Shown: positions 9,552-18,313 of the stretch, in pieces
Numbering within the stretch: position 1 is the first letter of the stretch
Layout of the letters: each line of letters begins with the position of its first letter
Source: Mycolicibacterium anyangense
GTDB lineage: Bacteria > Actinomycetota > Actinomycetes > Mycobacteriales > Mycobacteriaceae
NCBI RefSeq assembly: GCF_010731855.1
Contig: NZ_AP022620.1
Location: 2,728,001 to 2,792,000 of the forward strand
Length of the DNA stretch: 64,000 nt
Reading direction: 5' to 3'
Notes under the pieces: model-generated
The model's database searches: none
What the model saw: the letters and a program-made list of their open reading frames with translations, nothing else
Told to the model about the DNA's origin: nothing
Position numbers and translations under genes: made by a program

Positions 9552-10409
9552 TCAGGTCAGCCCGGCCAGCAGGTCGGTCTCCCTGCCCCGCTCGTCGGTG
9601 GGGCCGGGCTCGCCACGCACCAGCACGTAGTGTTCGGCAGCCAGCACCGGCAGCACCATCTTGTTGGACAGCGTGAAGGCCCGGCCGGTCGGTCCGACGA
9701 GCATCTGGGTGGCGTGCTCGGCGATGGCGGCTACCTTGGCAGCCACGTGCTCGGGGGCCTCGATGACCGCGGTGACGTCGTCGTCGGGAAAGCCGAACTC
9801 CAGCTCGGCGGGCGGCCAGATCCAGTCCGCCAGCGCATCCGAATCGCCCAGCGCGTCGACACCGGCCCGAAAAGCCCTGGCGCTCATCACAGTCCAGTAG
9901 AACTTGGGCACCTGCCACCCGGCGGCTGCCACCGCCGCGGTGGTGATGCGGTGCGCCTGGATGTGGTCGGGGTGGCCGTAGCCTCCGTTGGGGTCGTAGG
10001 TGACGACGACGTGCGGGCGCAGCTCGTCGATGACCGCCACGAGCTCGCCGACGGCCTCGTCGACGTCGGCGTCGACAAACCGTCCGTGCCGGCGCGGCGG
10101 GGTCCCGGGCATCCCCGAATCACGCCAGCGGCCGGCACCGCCCAGGAAGCGGGGACCAGGTAGCCCGAGCTTGCCCAGCGCAGCGGTGAGTTCGCCGATC
10201 CGGTAGCCGCCGAGCTGGTCGGACTCATCCACCGCCAACCGCAACCACCGATCGTCGATGATCTCGCCCTCTTCACCCAACGTGCAGGTGACGACGGTGA
10301 CGTCGGCGCCCTGGGCGGCATAGCGGGCGATGGTCACCCCGTTGTTGATCGTCTCGTCATCGGGGTGGGCATGCACGAACAGCAGCCGCGGAGTCTCCTG
10401 CAAGGTCAC
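9552..10409 (-). CDS. mshB: N-acetyl-GlcNAc-inositol deacetylase MshB (mycothiol biosynthesis)
   Basis: A zinc-dependent LmbE/PIG-L-type deacetylase of 285 residues. The signature AHPDDE gives the zinc ligands His15 and Asp18 with Asp17 as general base; the third ligand, His149, and neighbouring His146 lie in [11 protein letters not shown]. It removes the acetyl group from GlcNAc-Ins to give GlcN-Ins, the second step of the mycothiol pathway, in the cytosol. The GTG start at 10409 gives an N-terminus ([17 protein letters not shown]) matching recalled MshB proteins. It is divergent from the ClC channel gene across 72 bp and tightly linked downstream to the small membrane protein. Confidence 0.95.
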   Translation of the reverse strand: MTLQETPRLLFVHAHPDDETINNGVTIARYAAQGADVTVVTCTLGEEGEIIDDRWLRLAVDESDQLGGYRIGELTAALGKLGLPGPRFLGGAGRWRDSGMPGTPPRRHGRFVDADVDEAVGELVAVIDELRPHVVVTYDPNGGYGHPDHIQAHRITTAAVAAAGWQVPKFYWTVMSARAFRAGVDALGDSDALADWIWPPAELEFGFPDDDVTAVIEAPEHVAAKVAAIAEHATQMLVGPTGRAFTLSNKMVLPVLAAEHYVLVRGEPGPTDERGRETDLLAGLT

Positions 10410-10481
10410 CGCGCCACCCTACCGAGGACACCGCGGGATCGAGCGGTGTCGGGCCGCGCCGAATCCGGCTACATTCGGCGC

Positions 10482-11711
10482 GTGAACCGGCGCACCCTCG
10501 AGTTCGGCTGCGGGGTTGTCCTCGTCGGCCTGCTGGCCGGGGTCGCGGGCGCCGCCACAACGCTGCTGCTGCACTGGATCGAGCACCTCACCTACCACTA
10601 CAGTTTCGGCACGCTGCTGGATGGTGTGACCGGGGCCAGCCCGGTCCGGCGGGTGCTCGGACCGATGATCGGCGGGGCGCTGGCCGGCCTGGGCTGGTGG
10701 CTGCTGCGCCGACGGGCCCGAATCCCGTCGCTGACGACGGCGATCCTCAGTCACGAGCCGATCCCCCGGTTGGCGATGTCACTGGACGCCGGGCTGCAGG
10801 TACTGCTCGTCGGCAGCGGCGCCTCACTGGGCCGCGAGGGCGCCCCCCGCCAATTAGCCGCTGCCCTGGGCGATCTGGGCACCTCGCGCTGGGCCCTGAC
10901 GCCGCAGGATCGGGAGATCCTGCTGGGTTGCGCGGCGGGGGCCGGCCTGGCCGCGGTCTACAGCGTGCCGATGGGCGGTGCGCTGTTCGCCGTGCAGATC
11001 GTGCTGCGTACCTGGCAGCTGCGGGCGGTCGGCACGGCACTGCTCACCTCGGCACTGGCCACCGCGGTGGCCGCACCCATCACACACCTGCAGACACCGC
11101 TGTCCTGGCCCGATCCGGACCTGTCCTACCTGCTGACCGCATTCGCCATCCTGCTGGCCCCACTGGCCGTGGCGGTCGGGCGGGGCTTCAACCGGCTGAT
11201 GGCCTACGCCCGCGGCCATGCGGTCGGCGACTCGTGGGTGCTGATCCCGGCCATCGCCACCGCGGGCCTGCTCGTGGGTCTGTGTTCGCGGCAGTGGCCA
11301 GAACTTCCGGGCAACGGCAAGAGCGTGCTGGCCATCAGCGTGAGTAGCAGCCTGACCCTCACCTCTGCGCTGGCCCTCGTCATCCTCAAACCCCTGCTGA
11401 CGGCGGTCTTCCTGCGCGCAGGCGCCGTGGGCGGCATGCTCACCCCGGCACTGGCCACCGGAGCCGCGCTGGGATCGGTGGTGGCACTGGCACTCAACAC
11501 CTGGACGCCGCTGCACGTCAGCGTGCCCGCCGTCGCACTGGCGTGCGCTGCCGGCGTGCTGGCGATCACCCAGGGGGCACCCTTGTGGGCAGCGTTGTTC
11601 GTCTGGGAGCTGGCCCGCCCGCCGTTGTGGCTATTGATCGTCTTCCTGGCCGCAGCGACCGCCGCGCACCTGCTGAACCAGCAGATGCGCGGCGCAACGG
11701 CGAGCGAGTAG
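10482..11711 (+). CDS. ClC-family chloride channel / H+-Cl- antiporter
   Basis: The protein has 409 residues from a GTG at 10482 (VNRRTLEFG). It has about ten membrane segments and the ClC selectivity motif GSGASLGREGAP, whose glutamate corresponds to the gating/antiport glutamate of the family; a second Gly-rich ClC motif is GAVGGMLTPALATGAALG. No cytoplasmic CBS domains follow, so it is the short bacterial type. Members exchange chloride (or fluoride) for protons or conduct it passively across the inner membrane; ion preference cannot be decided here. It diverges from mshB and faces a convergent membrane-protein gene 2 bp past its stop. Confidence 0.9.
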   Translation: MNRRTLEFGCGVVLVGLLAGVAGAATTLLLHWIEHLTYHYSFGTLLDGVTGASPVRRVLGPMIGGALAGLGWWLLRRRARIPSLTTAILSHEPIPRLAMSLDAGLQVLLVGSGASLGREGAPRQLAAALGDLGTSRWALTPQDREILLGCAAGAGLAAVYSVPMGGALFAVQIVLRTWQLRAVGTALLTSALATAVAAPITHLQTPLSWPDPDLSYLLTAFAILLAPLAVAVGRGFNRLMAYARGHAVGDSWVLIPAIATAGLLVGLCSRQWPELPGNGKSVLAISVSSSLTLTSALALVILKPLLTAVFLRAGAVGGMLTPALATGAALGSVVALALNTWTPLHVSVPAVALACAAGVLAITQGAPLWAALFVWELARPPLWLLIVFLAAATAAHLLNQQMRGATASE

Positions 11712-11713
11712 AC

Positions 11714-12235
11714 CTACTTGCAGAGGTCGGCCACCTGCTTGCGGGCCGAATCCCCCTCGGCCAGCCGGGCGGCCTGACCGGGATCGCTGTTCTGCACACC
11801 GGCCAGCGCGTTGATCCCGATGTCCTGCAGATCGCGGGCGAACGCGCTGACGGCATCGGCAAGTTGGGACGGGGTCGACGAATCAAGCTGGCGCATCAGG
11901 TAATCGCCACCTCCGACGAGTGCCAGCCTGGCGTTGCCGGCGACAGCTGCCTGCGCCACCGGATCCTGCCCCAGGTCGTTGTGGGTCTGCAGCGCCACCC
12001 CGCGGCTGACCGTGTCGAAGGCGTTGCAGACGCGCATCTTCGGGTCTCCCGGCAGCGCGGAGGTGGTCGAGCCCTTGGACCCTGCGGCGGTCAGCGCCCA
12101 GATCGACACCGCGACGGCGACGACGCCCAGCACGATTGCGACCGGAACACCCCAGCGCGACACACGCTGCCACACGGTCGGGACCCGGTACACCGGGGCA
12201 GAATGGGTTTGGACATCTTCAGTGGTATCCGGCAT
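11714..12235 (-). CDS. Conserved hypothetical protein with one N-terminal membrane anchor
   Basis: A 173-residue protein with a 25-residue cytosolic start, a single transmembrane helix (WGVPVAIVLGVVAVAVSIWAL) and an extracytoplasmic, mostly helical domain with two cysteines (MRVCNAF and ADLCK at the C-terminus), which could form a disulphide outside the cell. The topology resembles mycobacterial membrane-anchored hypotheticals, including Mce-associated ones, but no family signature is strong enough to name it. It starts at ATG 12235 and ends 2 bp from the convergent ClC gene stop. Confidence 0.72.
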   Translation of the reverse strand: MPDTTEDVQTHSAPVYRVPTVWQRVSRWGVPVAIVLGVVAVAVSIWALTAAGSKGSTTSALPGDPKMRVCNAFDTVSRGVALQTHNDLGQDPVAQAAVAGNARLALVGGGDYLMRQLDSSTPSQLADAVSAFARDLQDIGINALAGVQNSDPGQAARLAEGDSARKQVADLCK

Positions 12236-12510
12236 GAGCTGATGATAGCGGCCGGTAATCGCGAATTGAACAATCTACCCACATTTGCGCGCGCGAAAAT
12301 TATTGCCATTCAATCGATTTCATTGCATTCGGCGCTAATTGCGCATTGCTGGCAGGCAAGATTGCCGACGCCTGCGGGGCCTGATCAGGTATTCAGCGCC
12401 GCATCCGACGTCCGCACAATACTTTGCCCGCCAGCGGGATTGGCGCCAAGACCGCGGCCGTTGTTCCGGCCGTACCTGACAACAGTGCCGCAGTCGTGTA
12501 GAAGAACTCT

Positions 12511-13566
12511 GTGGACTCTCAACCGCTCAAAGTCATTCAGACGCCATTGCTTCATGCGGCGATGGCACGCCGTTTGCATCGGCGTTCGACCGTCAACGGT
12601 GAGATCACCCTGCCTGCCGTCCCCGGACTCATCGACGAGTATGTCGCAATGTGCGCCAAGATCTTTGGCGCCGTGGGCCGACCGTTCACCGAAGACCAGC
12701 TGGGCCATCTGCGCTCGGTACTCGAGGGGCAATTGACCGAGGCCTACCGCGCCTCGCCCCGGTCGAACATCGTGATCACCTACAACGCACCCGTCGGCAC
12801 GGTGCTCAACTATCACGTCAACGGGCAGTGGTTCACCGTCGAGGGCGCCTACGAGAACTGGGTCGCCACCCGCCAGCCTCCCCTGTTCGGCTCCGAGCCC
12901 GATGCGCGAGTGTCGACATTGGCCGGCGAGGCAACCGATCCCGCCGAGTTCCCGATACTCGACCTCGGCGCCGGCACCGGCCGTAATGCACTGGCCCTGG
13001 CGCGGCGTGGACACCCCGTCGACGCCGTCGAGATGACCTCATCGTTCGCTCAGGCCATCCGGGCCGACGCCGAGCGAGAGTCATTGCCGGTCAACGTCAT
13101 CGAACGCGACATCTTCGCAACCATCGACGATCTGCGCCAGGACTACCGGTTGATCGTGCTCTCCGAGGTGGTGTCGGACTTCCGGTCGGCCGACCAGCTG
13201 AGGGCAGTCTTCGAACTGGCATCGCGCTGCCTGGCACCTGGTGGCCGACTGGTGTTCAACGCGTTTGTCGCCCACCGGGATTACCTTCCCGATGCCGCCG
13301 CGGTCCAGATGGCCCAACAGTGCTACAGCACCCTGTTCACCCAACCGGACATGGCCGCCGCGCTGGCCGGCTTCCCGCTGACCCTGGTGTCCGACGTCGG
13401 AGTCTACGACTACGAGCGGGCCAATCTGCCCGACGGCGCCTGGCCACCCACCGGGTGGTACCCGGAATGGGTCAGCGGGCAGGACGTTTTCGACGTCGCC
13501 CGGGAAGACCGGCCCATCGAAATGCGCTGGCTGGTTTACGAGTTACCCAACCGCATCGCGGTCTAG
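12511..13566 (+). CDS. Class I SAM-dependent methyltransferase
   Basis: The protein has 351 residues from GTG 12511 (GAAGAA just upstream). An N-terminal domain of about 140 residues precedes a Rossmann-type methyltransferase with motif I ILDLGAGTGRNALALARRG near 150-168, an acidic residue (VDAVEMT) and the post-IV segment APGGRLVFNAFV. The substrate is unknown. It is preceded by a 275-bp intergenic stretch, parts of which (about 12240-12340) are unusually AT-rich for this genome. Its TAG stop and the TAG stop of purU on the other strand share the palindrome CTAG at 13563-13566. Confidence 0.85.
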   Translation: MDSQPLKVIQTPLLHAAMARRLHRRSTVNGEITLPAVPGLIDEYVAMCAKIFGAVGRPFTEDQLGHLRSVLEGQLTEAYRASPRSNIVITYNAPVGTVLNYHVNGQWFTVEGAYENWVATRQPPLFGSEPDARVSTLAGEATDPAEFPILDLGAGTGRNALALARRGHPVDAVEMTSSFAQAIRADAERESLPVNVIERDIFATIDDLRQDYRLIVLSEVVSDFRSADQLRAVFELASRCLAPGGRLVFNAFVAHRDYLPDAAAVQMAQQCYSTLFTQPDMAAALAGFPLTLVSDVGVYDYERANLPDGAWPPTGWYPEWVSGQDVFDVAREDRPIEMRWLVYELPNRIAV

Positions 13567-14492
13567 AACACCACGGTCTGGTTGCCGTAGCGGATGATCC
13601 GGTCCTCGCAATGCCAGGACACCGCACGGGACAGCACCGCACGTTCGACGTCGGCACCCAGCCGAACCAGGTCCTCCACACCGTGCCGGTGATCCACCCG
13701 GACCACGTCCTGCTCGATGATCGGCCCTTCGTCCAGATCATCGGTGACGTAGTGGGCGGTCGCCCCAACGAGTTTGACGCCGCGCTCCTTGGCGCGCCGG
13801 TACGGCGCGGCGCCGATGAAGGCGGGCAGGAACGAATGGTGGATGTTGATCAGCGGGCAGCCCACCTCGGTCAGGAACTCCGGGGTGATGATCTGCATGT
13901 AGCGGGCCAGCACCACCAGGTCGACGTTGCCGCGCAATAGGTCGAGCTGACGGCGTTCGGCCTCTTCGCGGATGTCCTTGGTGGCCGGGACGTGGATGAA
14001 CGGAACGCCGAACGGCCGCACCTGGTCGGCCAGGTCGGGATGGTTGGCGATCACCATCACCACCGACATGTCCAGTTCACCCCTGCGGTTGCGCCACAGC
14101 AGGTCGAGCAGGCAGTGGTCTTCTTTGGAGGCCAGGATCGCCACCCGTTTGGGCTTGCTGGCCTCGGTGAGCCGGAAGTCGATGTCGAACGGCCCCGCGA
14201 CCTGCTCGGTGAAGTCACGTTCGAGCGCATCCCGGGCGGCGGCCAGACCGGGCAGGTGAAAGATGGTCCGCTGCATGAATATTCCACCGGCCGCGGCGGT
14301 GGCGTGCTGATCCAGCGACACGATGTTGGCTCCTGCGCCGGCCAGGAATGCGCTGACCGCCGCGACCAGACCGGGACGGTCGGCACAGCGGAGCAGCAGG
14401 CGGCCCACGTCCTTGGCCGCCAGCGCGTCCGGTCCGTGCGGGTATTCGAGCGTCGACATGCCGTTGATGCTGACGGCAGCGTTGGCAATCAT
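13563..14492 (-). CDS. purU: Formyltetrahydrofolate deformylase PurU
   Basis: A 309-residue enzyme with an N-terminal ACT regulatory domain (about 20-100; LLLRCADRPGLVAAVSAFLA) followed by a formyltransferase-fold domain. It carries INIHHSFLPAFIGAAPYRRA, with the catalytic Asn and His, and the later Asp of VTDDLDEGPIIEQ. It hydrolyses 10-formyl-THF to formate and THF, balancing one-carbon pools for purine synthesis. The ATG at 14492 is selected over the TTG three bases upstream because GAGGGGA lies 6-7 bp before it. It is monocistronic on the minus strand, with hairpins upstream that belong to the PGRS gene. Confidence 0.95.
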   Translation of the reverse strand: MIANAAVSINGMSTLEYPHGPDALAAKDVGRLLLRCADRPGLVAAVSAFLAGAGANIVSLDQHATAAAGGIFMQRTIFHLPGLAAARDALERDFTEQVAGPFDIDFRLTEASKPKRVAILASKEDHCLLDLLWRNRRGELDMSVVMVIANHPDLADQVRPFGVPFIHVPATKDIREEAERRQLDLLRGNVDLVVLARYMQIITPEFLTEVGCPLINIHHSFLPAFIGAAPYRRAKERGVKLVGATAHYVTDDLDEGPIIEQDVVRVDHRHGVEDLVRLGADVERAVLSRAVSWHCEDRIIRYGNQTVVF

Positions 14493-14528
14493 CAACTTTC
14501 CCCTCGTGTGTCGGGCGAAGAATACAGA

Positions 14529-14558
14529 ACACCGGGCCCACCGAAGTGGGCCCGGTGT
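14529..14558 (-). terminator. Intrinsic-terminator-like hairpin after PGRS gene
   Basis: Perfect 13-bp inverted repeat (arms 14529-14541 and 14546-14558, ACACCGGGCCCAC) with a CGAA tetraloop. Read on the minus strand, the direction of the PGRS gene, it is followed by CTGTATTCTTC, a partly U-rich tail. It lies about 105 bp past the PGRS stop and just before purU, so it probably keeps PGRS transcription out of purU. Confidence 0.75.
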
Positions 14559-14583
14559 CTGTTGACAGTGCAGTTACGGGCAT

Positions 14584-14616
14584 CCCGGGAGCGCCGGGAA
14601 CACCGACGCTCCCGGG
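14584..14616 (-). terminator. Second GC-rich hairpin upstream of the terminator
   Basis: Ten-bp perfect arms, CCCGGGAGCG at 14584-14593 and its complement at 14607-14616, enclose a 13-nt loop. It lies in tandem with the stronger hairpin at 14529-14558, between the PGRS stop codon and purU. It has no T-tract of its own and is probably an accessory transcript-end or 3'-stability structure. Confidence 0.5.
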
Positions 14617-14664
14617 GCCGAGCCAGCTGAGATTCCTCCCAGATCCCAGCCGGATCGAGCGGTG

Positions 14665-16173
14665 TTAGGCAGCGCCGCCGCCCGTACCCCCGTTACCGCC
14701 GGTTCCACCGGTGCCACCGGCAGTCGATCCCGGCGACGGTGCGCTACCGGCCGAGCCGGTGCCGCCCGAGGTGCCGGCCGTGCCGGACCCGCTCAGGCCA
14801 CCCTTGCCGCCGGCACCGCCGGTTCCACCGGTGCCCGGAGTGCCGTCGGTGCCAACGGTGCTTCCGGAGCCGCCCTTGCCGCCGCTGCCACCGTTGCCGC
14901 CGGCACCGCCGCCACCGCCGCCACCACCGATGCCCGGGTTACCGGGCGAGGTGAAGAAGGGCAGGAACCCGCCGGCACCCGGTGCACCACCGTTACCGCC
15001 GTCGCCACCCTTGCCGCCGTCGGCGCCGGTGCCACCGTTGCCGCCGTTACCGCCGACACCGACACCCGTGACTCCGAGGCCACCGGCACCGCCGGCCCCA
15101 CCGTTGCCACCATTGGCGCCGTTGCCGCCCTGGCCGCCCTGACCACCGTTGCCACCGCTACCACCGGTGCCGAAGATCAGGCCGCCGGTGCCACCGGCAC
15201 CGCCGCTGCCACCCTTGCCGCCGTCCTGGCCATTAGCCGTCGACGCGGCACCATTGCCACCGTTGCCACCAGCGCCACCGACACCAACCAGGCCGATGCC
15301 GCCGGCACCGCCGTTGCCGCCGTTACCGCCGCCGGCGGTCGCGTCGCCACCGTTGCCACCCTGCTGCCCGGTGGGCGCGGGTAGCCCGGCAGCGCCGTCG
15401 CCACCGTTGCCGCCTGCGGTCCCACCGACGCCACCGGCCTGAGCCTGGGCGGGCGGCAACACCGCGCCGGGGAGGCCCGGCGTTCCGTTGGAGACATTCG
15501 GATTCGGCGGCAGGTCCAGCACGCTCGGGTTCTGGCCGTTGAGGCCCGGACGACCTGCGCCACCCTGGCCACCCTGGCCACCACTGCCGATGAAGAACGA
15601 CGCGTTGCCACCGGCGCCACCGTTGGTGGCCTCGACCGCCTTGCCGGTGGCCGAGTAGCCGCCGCTGACGCCGTTGCCGCCGTTGCCGCCGCTTCCGAAG
15701 AAGAGACCGGCGTTGCCACCGTTGCCACCGTTGGTGGAGGTCTGGGTGAGCGGGTTGTAGCTGCCGTTGAGCCCGTTGCCGCCGTTACCGGCGAAGAAGC
15801 CCGCGTCGTACCCGTTCGGATGCAGGGCGTTCCCGTCGGCCCCGTTCCCGATGAAGATGTTCAGGATCGGGATGGCACCGGCGATGTCGAGGAACCCGTT
15901 CGAGATCTGATTGAACGGATCGACCGCGACGGCCAGCAGCGCGTTCGGGGACGGCGACGAGGCGCCGGCTCCGAAGATGCTGCCGAAGCTGCCCAGCAGG
16001 TTGTCCAGCGGAGCCTGCGGCGCCACGATCGGCGCGGCCTGAGCAGCTGGGGCGAGCAGAAGCCCGGCCGCCGGAGCGCCCAGGATCATTCCGGCGCCGC
16101 CGATTGCGGCCGCCGTCGCCATCAGCGGGCGAGCGCGTCGCTTGCTGGTGACTGTTTCTGAATGGATGGACAT
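14665..16173 (-). CDS. Secreted PGRS (Gly-Gly-Asn repeat) protein without PE domain
   Basis: A 502-residue protein. The ATG at 16173 has GAAGGGAGC about 10 bp upstream. The N-terminus is a signal peptide (basic TSKRRARPLM, then AAGLLLAPAAQAAP with AQA-A cleavage), not the PE helical hairpin of classical PE_PGRS proteins. A non-repetitive segment (DNLLGSFGSIFGAGASS, FLDIAGAIPILNIFIGNG) leads into about 370 residues of GGNGGNGG/GGAGG repeats to the C-terminus, with no terminal domain. PGRS regions form extended polyglycine-type folds at the mycobacterial surface and are often antigenic. Function is unknown; surface exposure is inferred. The junction FIGNGADG...HPNGYDAG resembles that of the protein at 24927-28166. 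Confidence 0.88.
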   Translation of the reverse strand: MSIHSETVTSKRRARPLMATAAAIGGAGMILGAPAAGLLLAPAAQAAPIVAPQAPLDNLLGSFGSIFGAGASSPSPNALLAVAVDPFNQISNGFLDIAGAIPILNIFIGNGADGNALHPNGYDAGFFAGNGGNGLNGSYNPLTQTSTNGGNGGNAGLFFGSGGNGGNGVSGGYSATGKAVEATNGGAGGNASFFIGSGGQGGQGGAGRPGLNGQNPSVLDLPPNPNVSNGTPGLPGAVLPPAQAQAGGVGGTAGGNGGDGAAGLPAPTGQQGGNGGDATAGGGNGGNGGAGGIGLVGVGGAGGNGGNGAASTANGQDGGKGGSGGAGGTGGLIFGTGGSGGNGGQGGQGGNGANGGNGGAGGAGGLGVTGVGVGGNGGNGGTGADGGKGGDGGNGGAPGAGGFLPFFTSPGNPGIGGGGGGGGAGGNGGSGGKGGSGSTVGTDGTPGTGGTGGAGGKGGLSGSGTAGTSGGTGSAGSAPSPGSTAGGTGGTGGNGGTGGGAA

Positions 16174-16970
16174 GTAGGAAGAGCTCCCTTCAATCGTGCT
16201 CGAAATCCAAGCAGCAGCAACGTAACACCGGGGACTCTCCGGAAGCGATATTTTTCGGCGCCCAAAACTGAAGTAGTTTCGGGTCGAAAATAGCCGATTG
16301 TTTCCCCTGCAAAATACCGCTGAGAATCGCACACCAGAAACGGGATTTCGCTGAAGACTGTGCTGCTTCGGACCGAAAAGGCAGCTGCTGCAATGTTTTT
16401 ACAGCTCAGTCAACCGCTTGCCATGCTTGCACGACTTGGCAAAGCAGCGAACCGTCGTGGTCTTTTATCAGCATCTCCTCAGGGAGAAAACGTCGCTGAG
16501 ATTCGATTCGGGCCCATGTCGGCGGGCGCCGAATCGTTGCGTTCGGCACCGTGGCGAGAAGTCCCACATAAGCGATAGGCAAACCGGTCTTGGTAAATTG
16601 ACAATTGCGACAAACTATCGCTTTCGCCAATTAATGCGGGAAATTTCGGGTAGTTGCTGGCGCCTCCCCCAAGCCGGTGCCCCGTCCTTTGTATCGCGAC
16701 AAACCAGCACGCCAAGCCCATCCCCCACCCGCACTGCGGGGACACGTCGGCGGCCCCGACTCTTAGCCTTCGTCGTGGGCCGCGATCACTCAGCAGTCGC
16801 TCAGCCACGGATCCGCCGGCACCAGGGCTACTGTCAGGCCTTTTTCTCCGGACGGCCGGGGGGTAGGCACCGCAGACCGGTTCAGATTCTCAGGATCAGT
16901 CTGCGGACTTATCAGCCTGCTCTCAGGTATGGTTGCCGTTAGCCGGGCCGCGACAGCGGGAGGAGACGGC
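16174..16970. other. 797-bp intergenic region between divergent secreted-protein genes
   Basis: No convincing coding sequence. The part next to the PGRS gene (about 16230-16420) is noticeably AT-richer than its surroundings and presumably holds the PGRS promoter. The right end (16880-16927) carries five TCAG tetramers, two of them in a direct repeat listed separately. AGGAGACG at 16961-16968 is the Shine-Dalgarno of the next gene. Nothing resembling a structured RNA was recognised. Confidence 0.5.
16909..16927 (+). promoter_or_regulatory. 8-3-8 direct repeat (TCAG half-sites, 11-bp period), MprA-box-like
   Basis: TTATCAGC-CTG-CTCTCAGG lies about 43 bp upstream of the GTG at 16971. The two TCAG cores are exactly 11 bp apart, so both fall on one helix face. 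The same CTG-CTCTCAGG half with an upstream partner occurs before the next secreted-protein gene (18254-18272). The layout, two loosely conserved octamers with a 3-bp spacer, is what I recall for the MprA envelope-stress regulator box; the identity of the binder is inferred. Confidence 0.5.
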
Positions 16971-18080
16971 GTGCGTAAGGCGATGGGGCCAATCCTGACC
17001 ACAGGAGTGGCGTTGGTGGCGGCCGCAGTGGTGGTCGCCAACCCTGTCGCGCCTCCGATCAGGGACATGCAGATCTCCACCACGCAGCTGTCCACCAGCC
17101 CCCAGGCCCTCATCCCCTTCGACAAGTCGCTGCTGAATTCGATTTCCCAGCAGTCGGCGCCGTTCGGCTCGGCGCTGGCCCAAATCCTGGGCGCACTGGC
17201 CGCCGAGGCCGACCGGATCGGCAACGACGTCAACTCCACCGGCTTCGAGGCGGCCCCGGTGCCCCCGGCCGCGCTCACCGCCGCTGCCTATCCGCCCCCA
17301 CCGGCCGAGACGCCGTTCGTCCCGCCGAACGGCACCCCGTCCGCGGCGGCTGCGGCGGCGATGCTCCCGGCTGCGGGCGTCGCCGACGTCCAGCAGGTCG
17401 TCACCAGCTTGGTTCAGGACACCACCTACCTCGGCAGCAAGGTCGTCGAGGCCGCCTACGCCGCGGTCGACGTCCTGGTGAACACGCCCAGCCTGATCGT
17501 CAAGGCCATCGTGGCACTGATCAAGGGCGATCTGGTCTCGGCGCTGAACACCATCGTCGATGCGATCAAGGCCTTCTTCGGTCCCGGCCAGATCCTGATC
17601 GGCGGTCTGCAGGGCTTCATCGACAGCCTGACCGGTCAGCCGTCGATCCCGCTGACCCCGACCCCGCCGCCGGCTGCGAGCCGAACGCCGGGAACGGACA
17701 CCGGTACCGCCCCCGCGGGCACCGGCGGCACCGGGGCCACTCCCACCGGCGATCCGAGCGGTCCGGCGGCAACCACCAGCGTCGCCCAGAGCGGCCGCAA
17801 TCGCGCCGCCACCACACCGCGGGTCGTCGCCCGGTCAGCCCAGACCGATCCGGGCCCGACCTCCACAGCCCCCGACGACAACGCCGACAGCGCCCCGCAG
17901 CCCGGGTCCCCCCCGACGCGCACCTCGGTCGCCGAGAGCGGCCGCGGTGCAGCGGGTACGCCTGGCGGCACACGCCCCGTCACCCGGCCCAAGCCGCATG
18001 ACCCGGGCACATCGAAGCCGGCGACGGCCAGCGCCAAGGATCAGAGCGCGGGCGGCCAGGGAGCCACCGCCGGCGACTGA
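16971..18080 (+). CDS. Secreted Ala/Pro/Thr-rich protein with low-complexity tail
   Basis: The protein has 369 residues from the GTG at 16971, preceded by AGGAGACG; an in-frame ATG at 16929 is possible but lacks a ribosome site. It has a signal segment (GPILTTGVALVAAAVVVANP), a mostly helical domain (about 40-220; TSLVQDTTYLGSKVVEAAY, IVKAIVALIKGDLVSALNTI) and a disordered Pro/Thr/Gly tail rich in RTPGTDTG-like and SVAESGRG repeats. No enzymatic motif. It resembles the product at 18314 in overall plan and shares its upstream direct repeat, so both are probably paralogous, co-regulated envelope or secreted proteins of unknown function. Confidence 0.75.
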   Translation: MRKAMGPILTTGVALVAAAVVVANPVAPPIRDMQISTTQLSTSPQALIPFDKSLLNSISQQSAPFGSALAQILGALAAEADRIGNDVNSTGFEAAPVPPAALTAAAYPPPPAETPFVPPNGTPSAAAAAAMLPAAGVADVQQVVTSLVQDTTYLGSKVVEAAYAAVDVLVNTPSLIVKAIVALIKGDLVSALNTIVDAIKAFFGPGQILIGGLQGFIDSLTGQPSIPLTPTPPPAASRTPGTDTGTAPAGTGGTGATPTGDPSGPAATTSVAQSGRNRAATTPRVVARSAQTDPGPTSTAPDDNADSAPQPGSPPTRTSVAESGRGAAGTPGGTRPVTRPKPHDPGTSKPATASAKDQSAGGQGATAGD

Positions 18081-18253
18081 GCCCCGTGCCGTATTGACGC
18101 CGGAGTCAGCGTCATCAACACGCGCTGCACAGTCCAGATATCCGGGTCGATACGCGATTCACCAGCGCAGACCCACCGTCAGCGCAGTGCTCTTCACTCC
18201 TGACAGTGATCGCATGTGCAACTACTTCCATGTCGCCTGGCCGAACTCGCGAT

Positions 18254-18272
18254 TCCTCAGGCTGCTCTCAGG
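18254..18272 (+). promoter_or_regulatory. 8-3-8 direct repeat upstream of the 18314 gene, MprA-box-like
   Basis: TCCTCAGG-CTG-CTCTCAGG, 41 bp before the ATG at 18314. Eleven of its bases (CTG plus CTCTCAGG) are identical to the element before the 16971 gene, at nearly the same distance from the start. The two TCAG cores are again 11 bp apart, suggesting a shared regulator. Confidence 0.5.
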
Positions 18273-18313
18273 TACCTTGCGCTCATCACGTCTCGACGGG
18301 CAAAGGAGCTCAA

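Noticed and set aside
14662..16161. Plus-strand Pro/Arg/Thr-rich frames opposite the PGRS gene
   Set aside because: These are the complement of GGN/GGA codon repeats (poly-Pro and similar); no start signals or domains.
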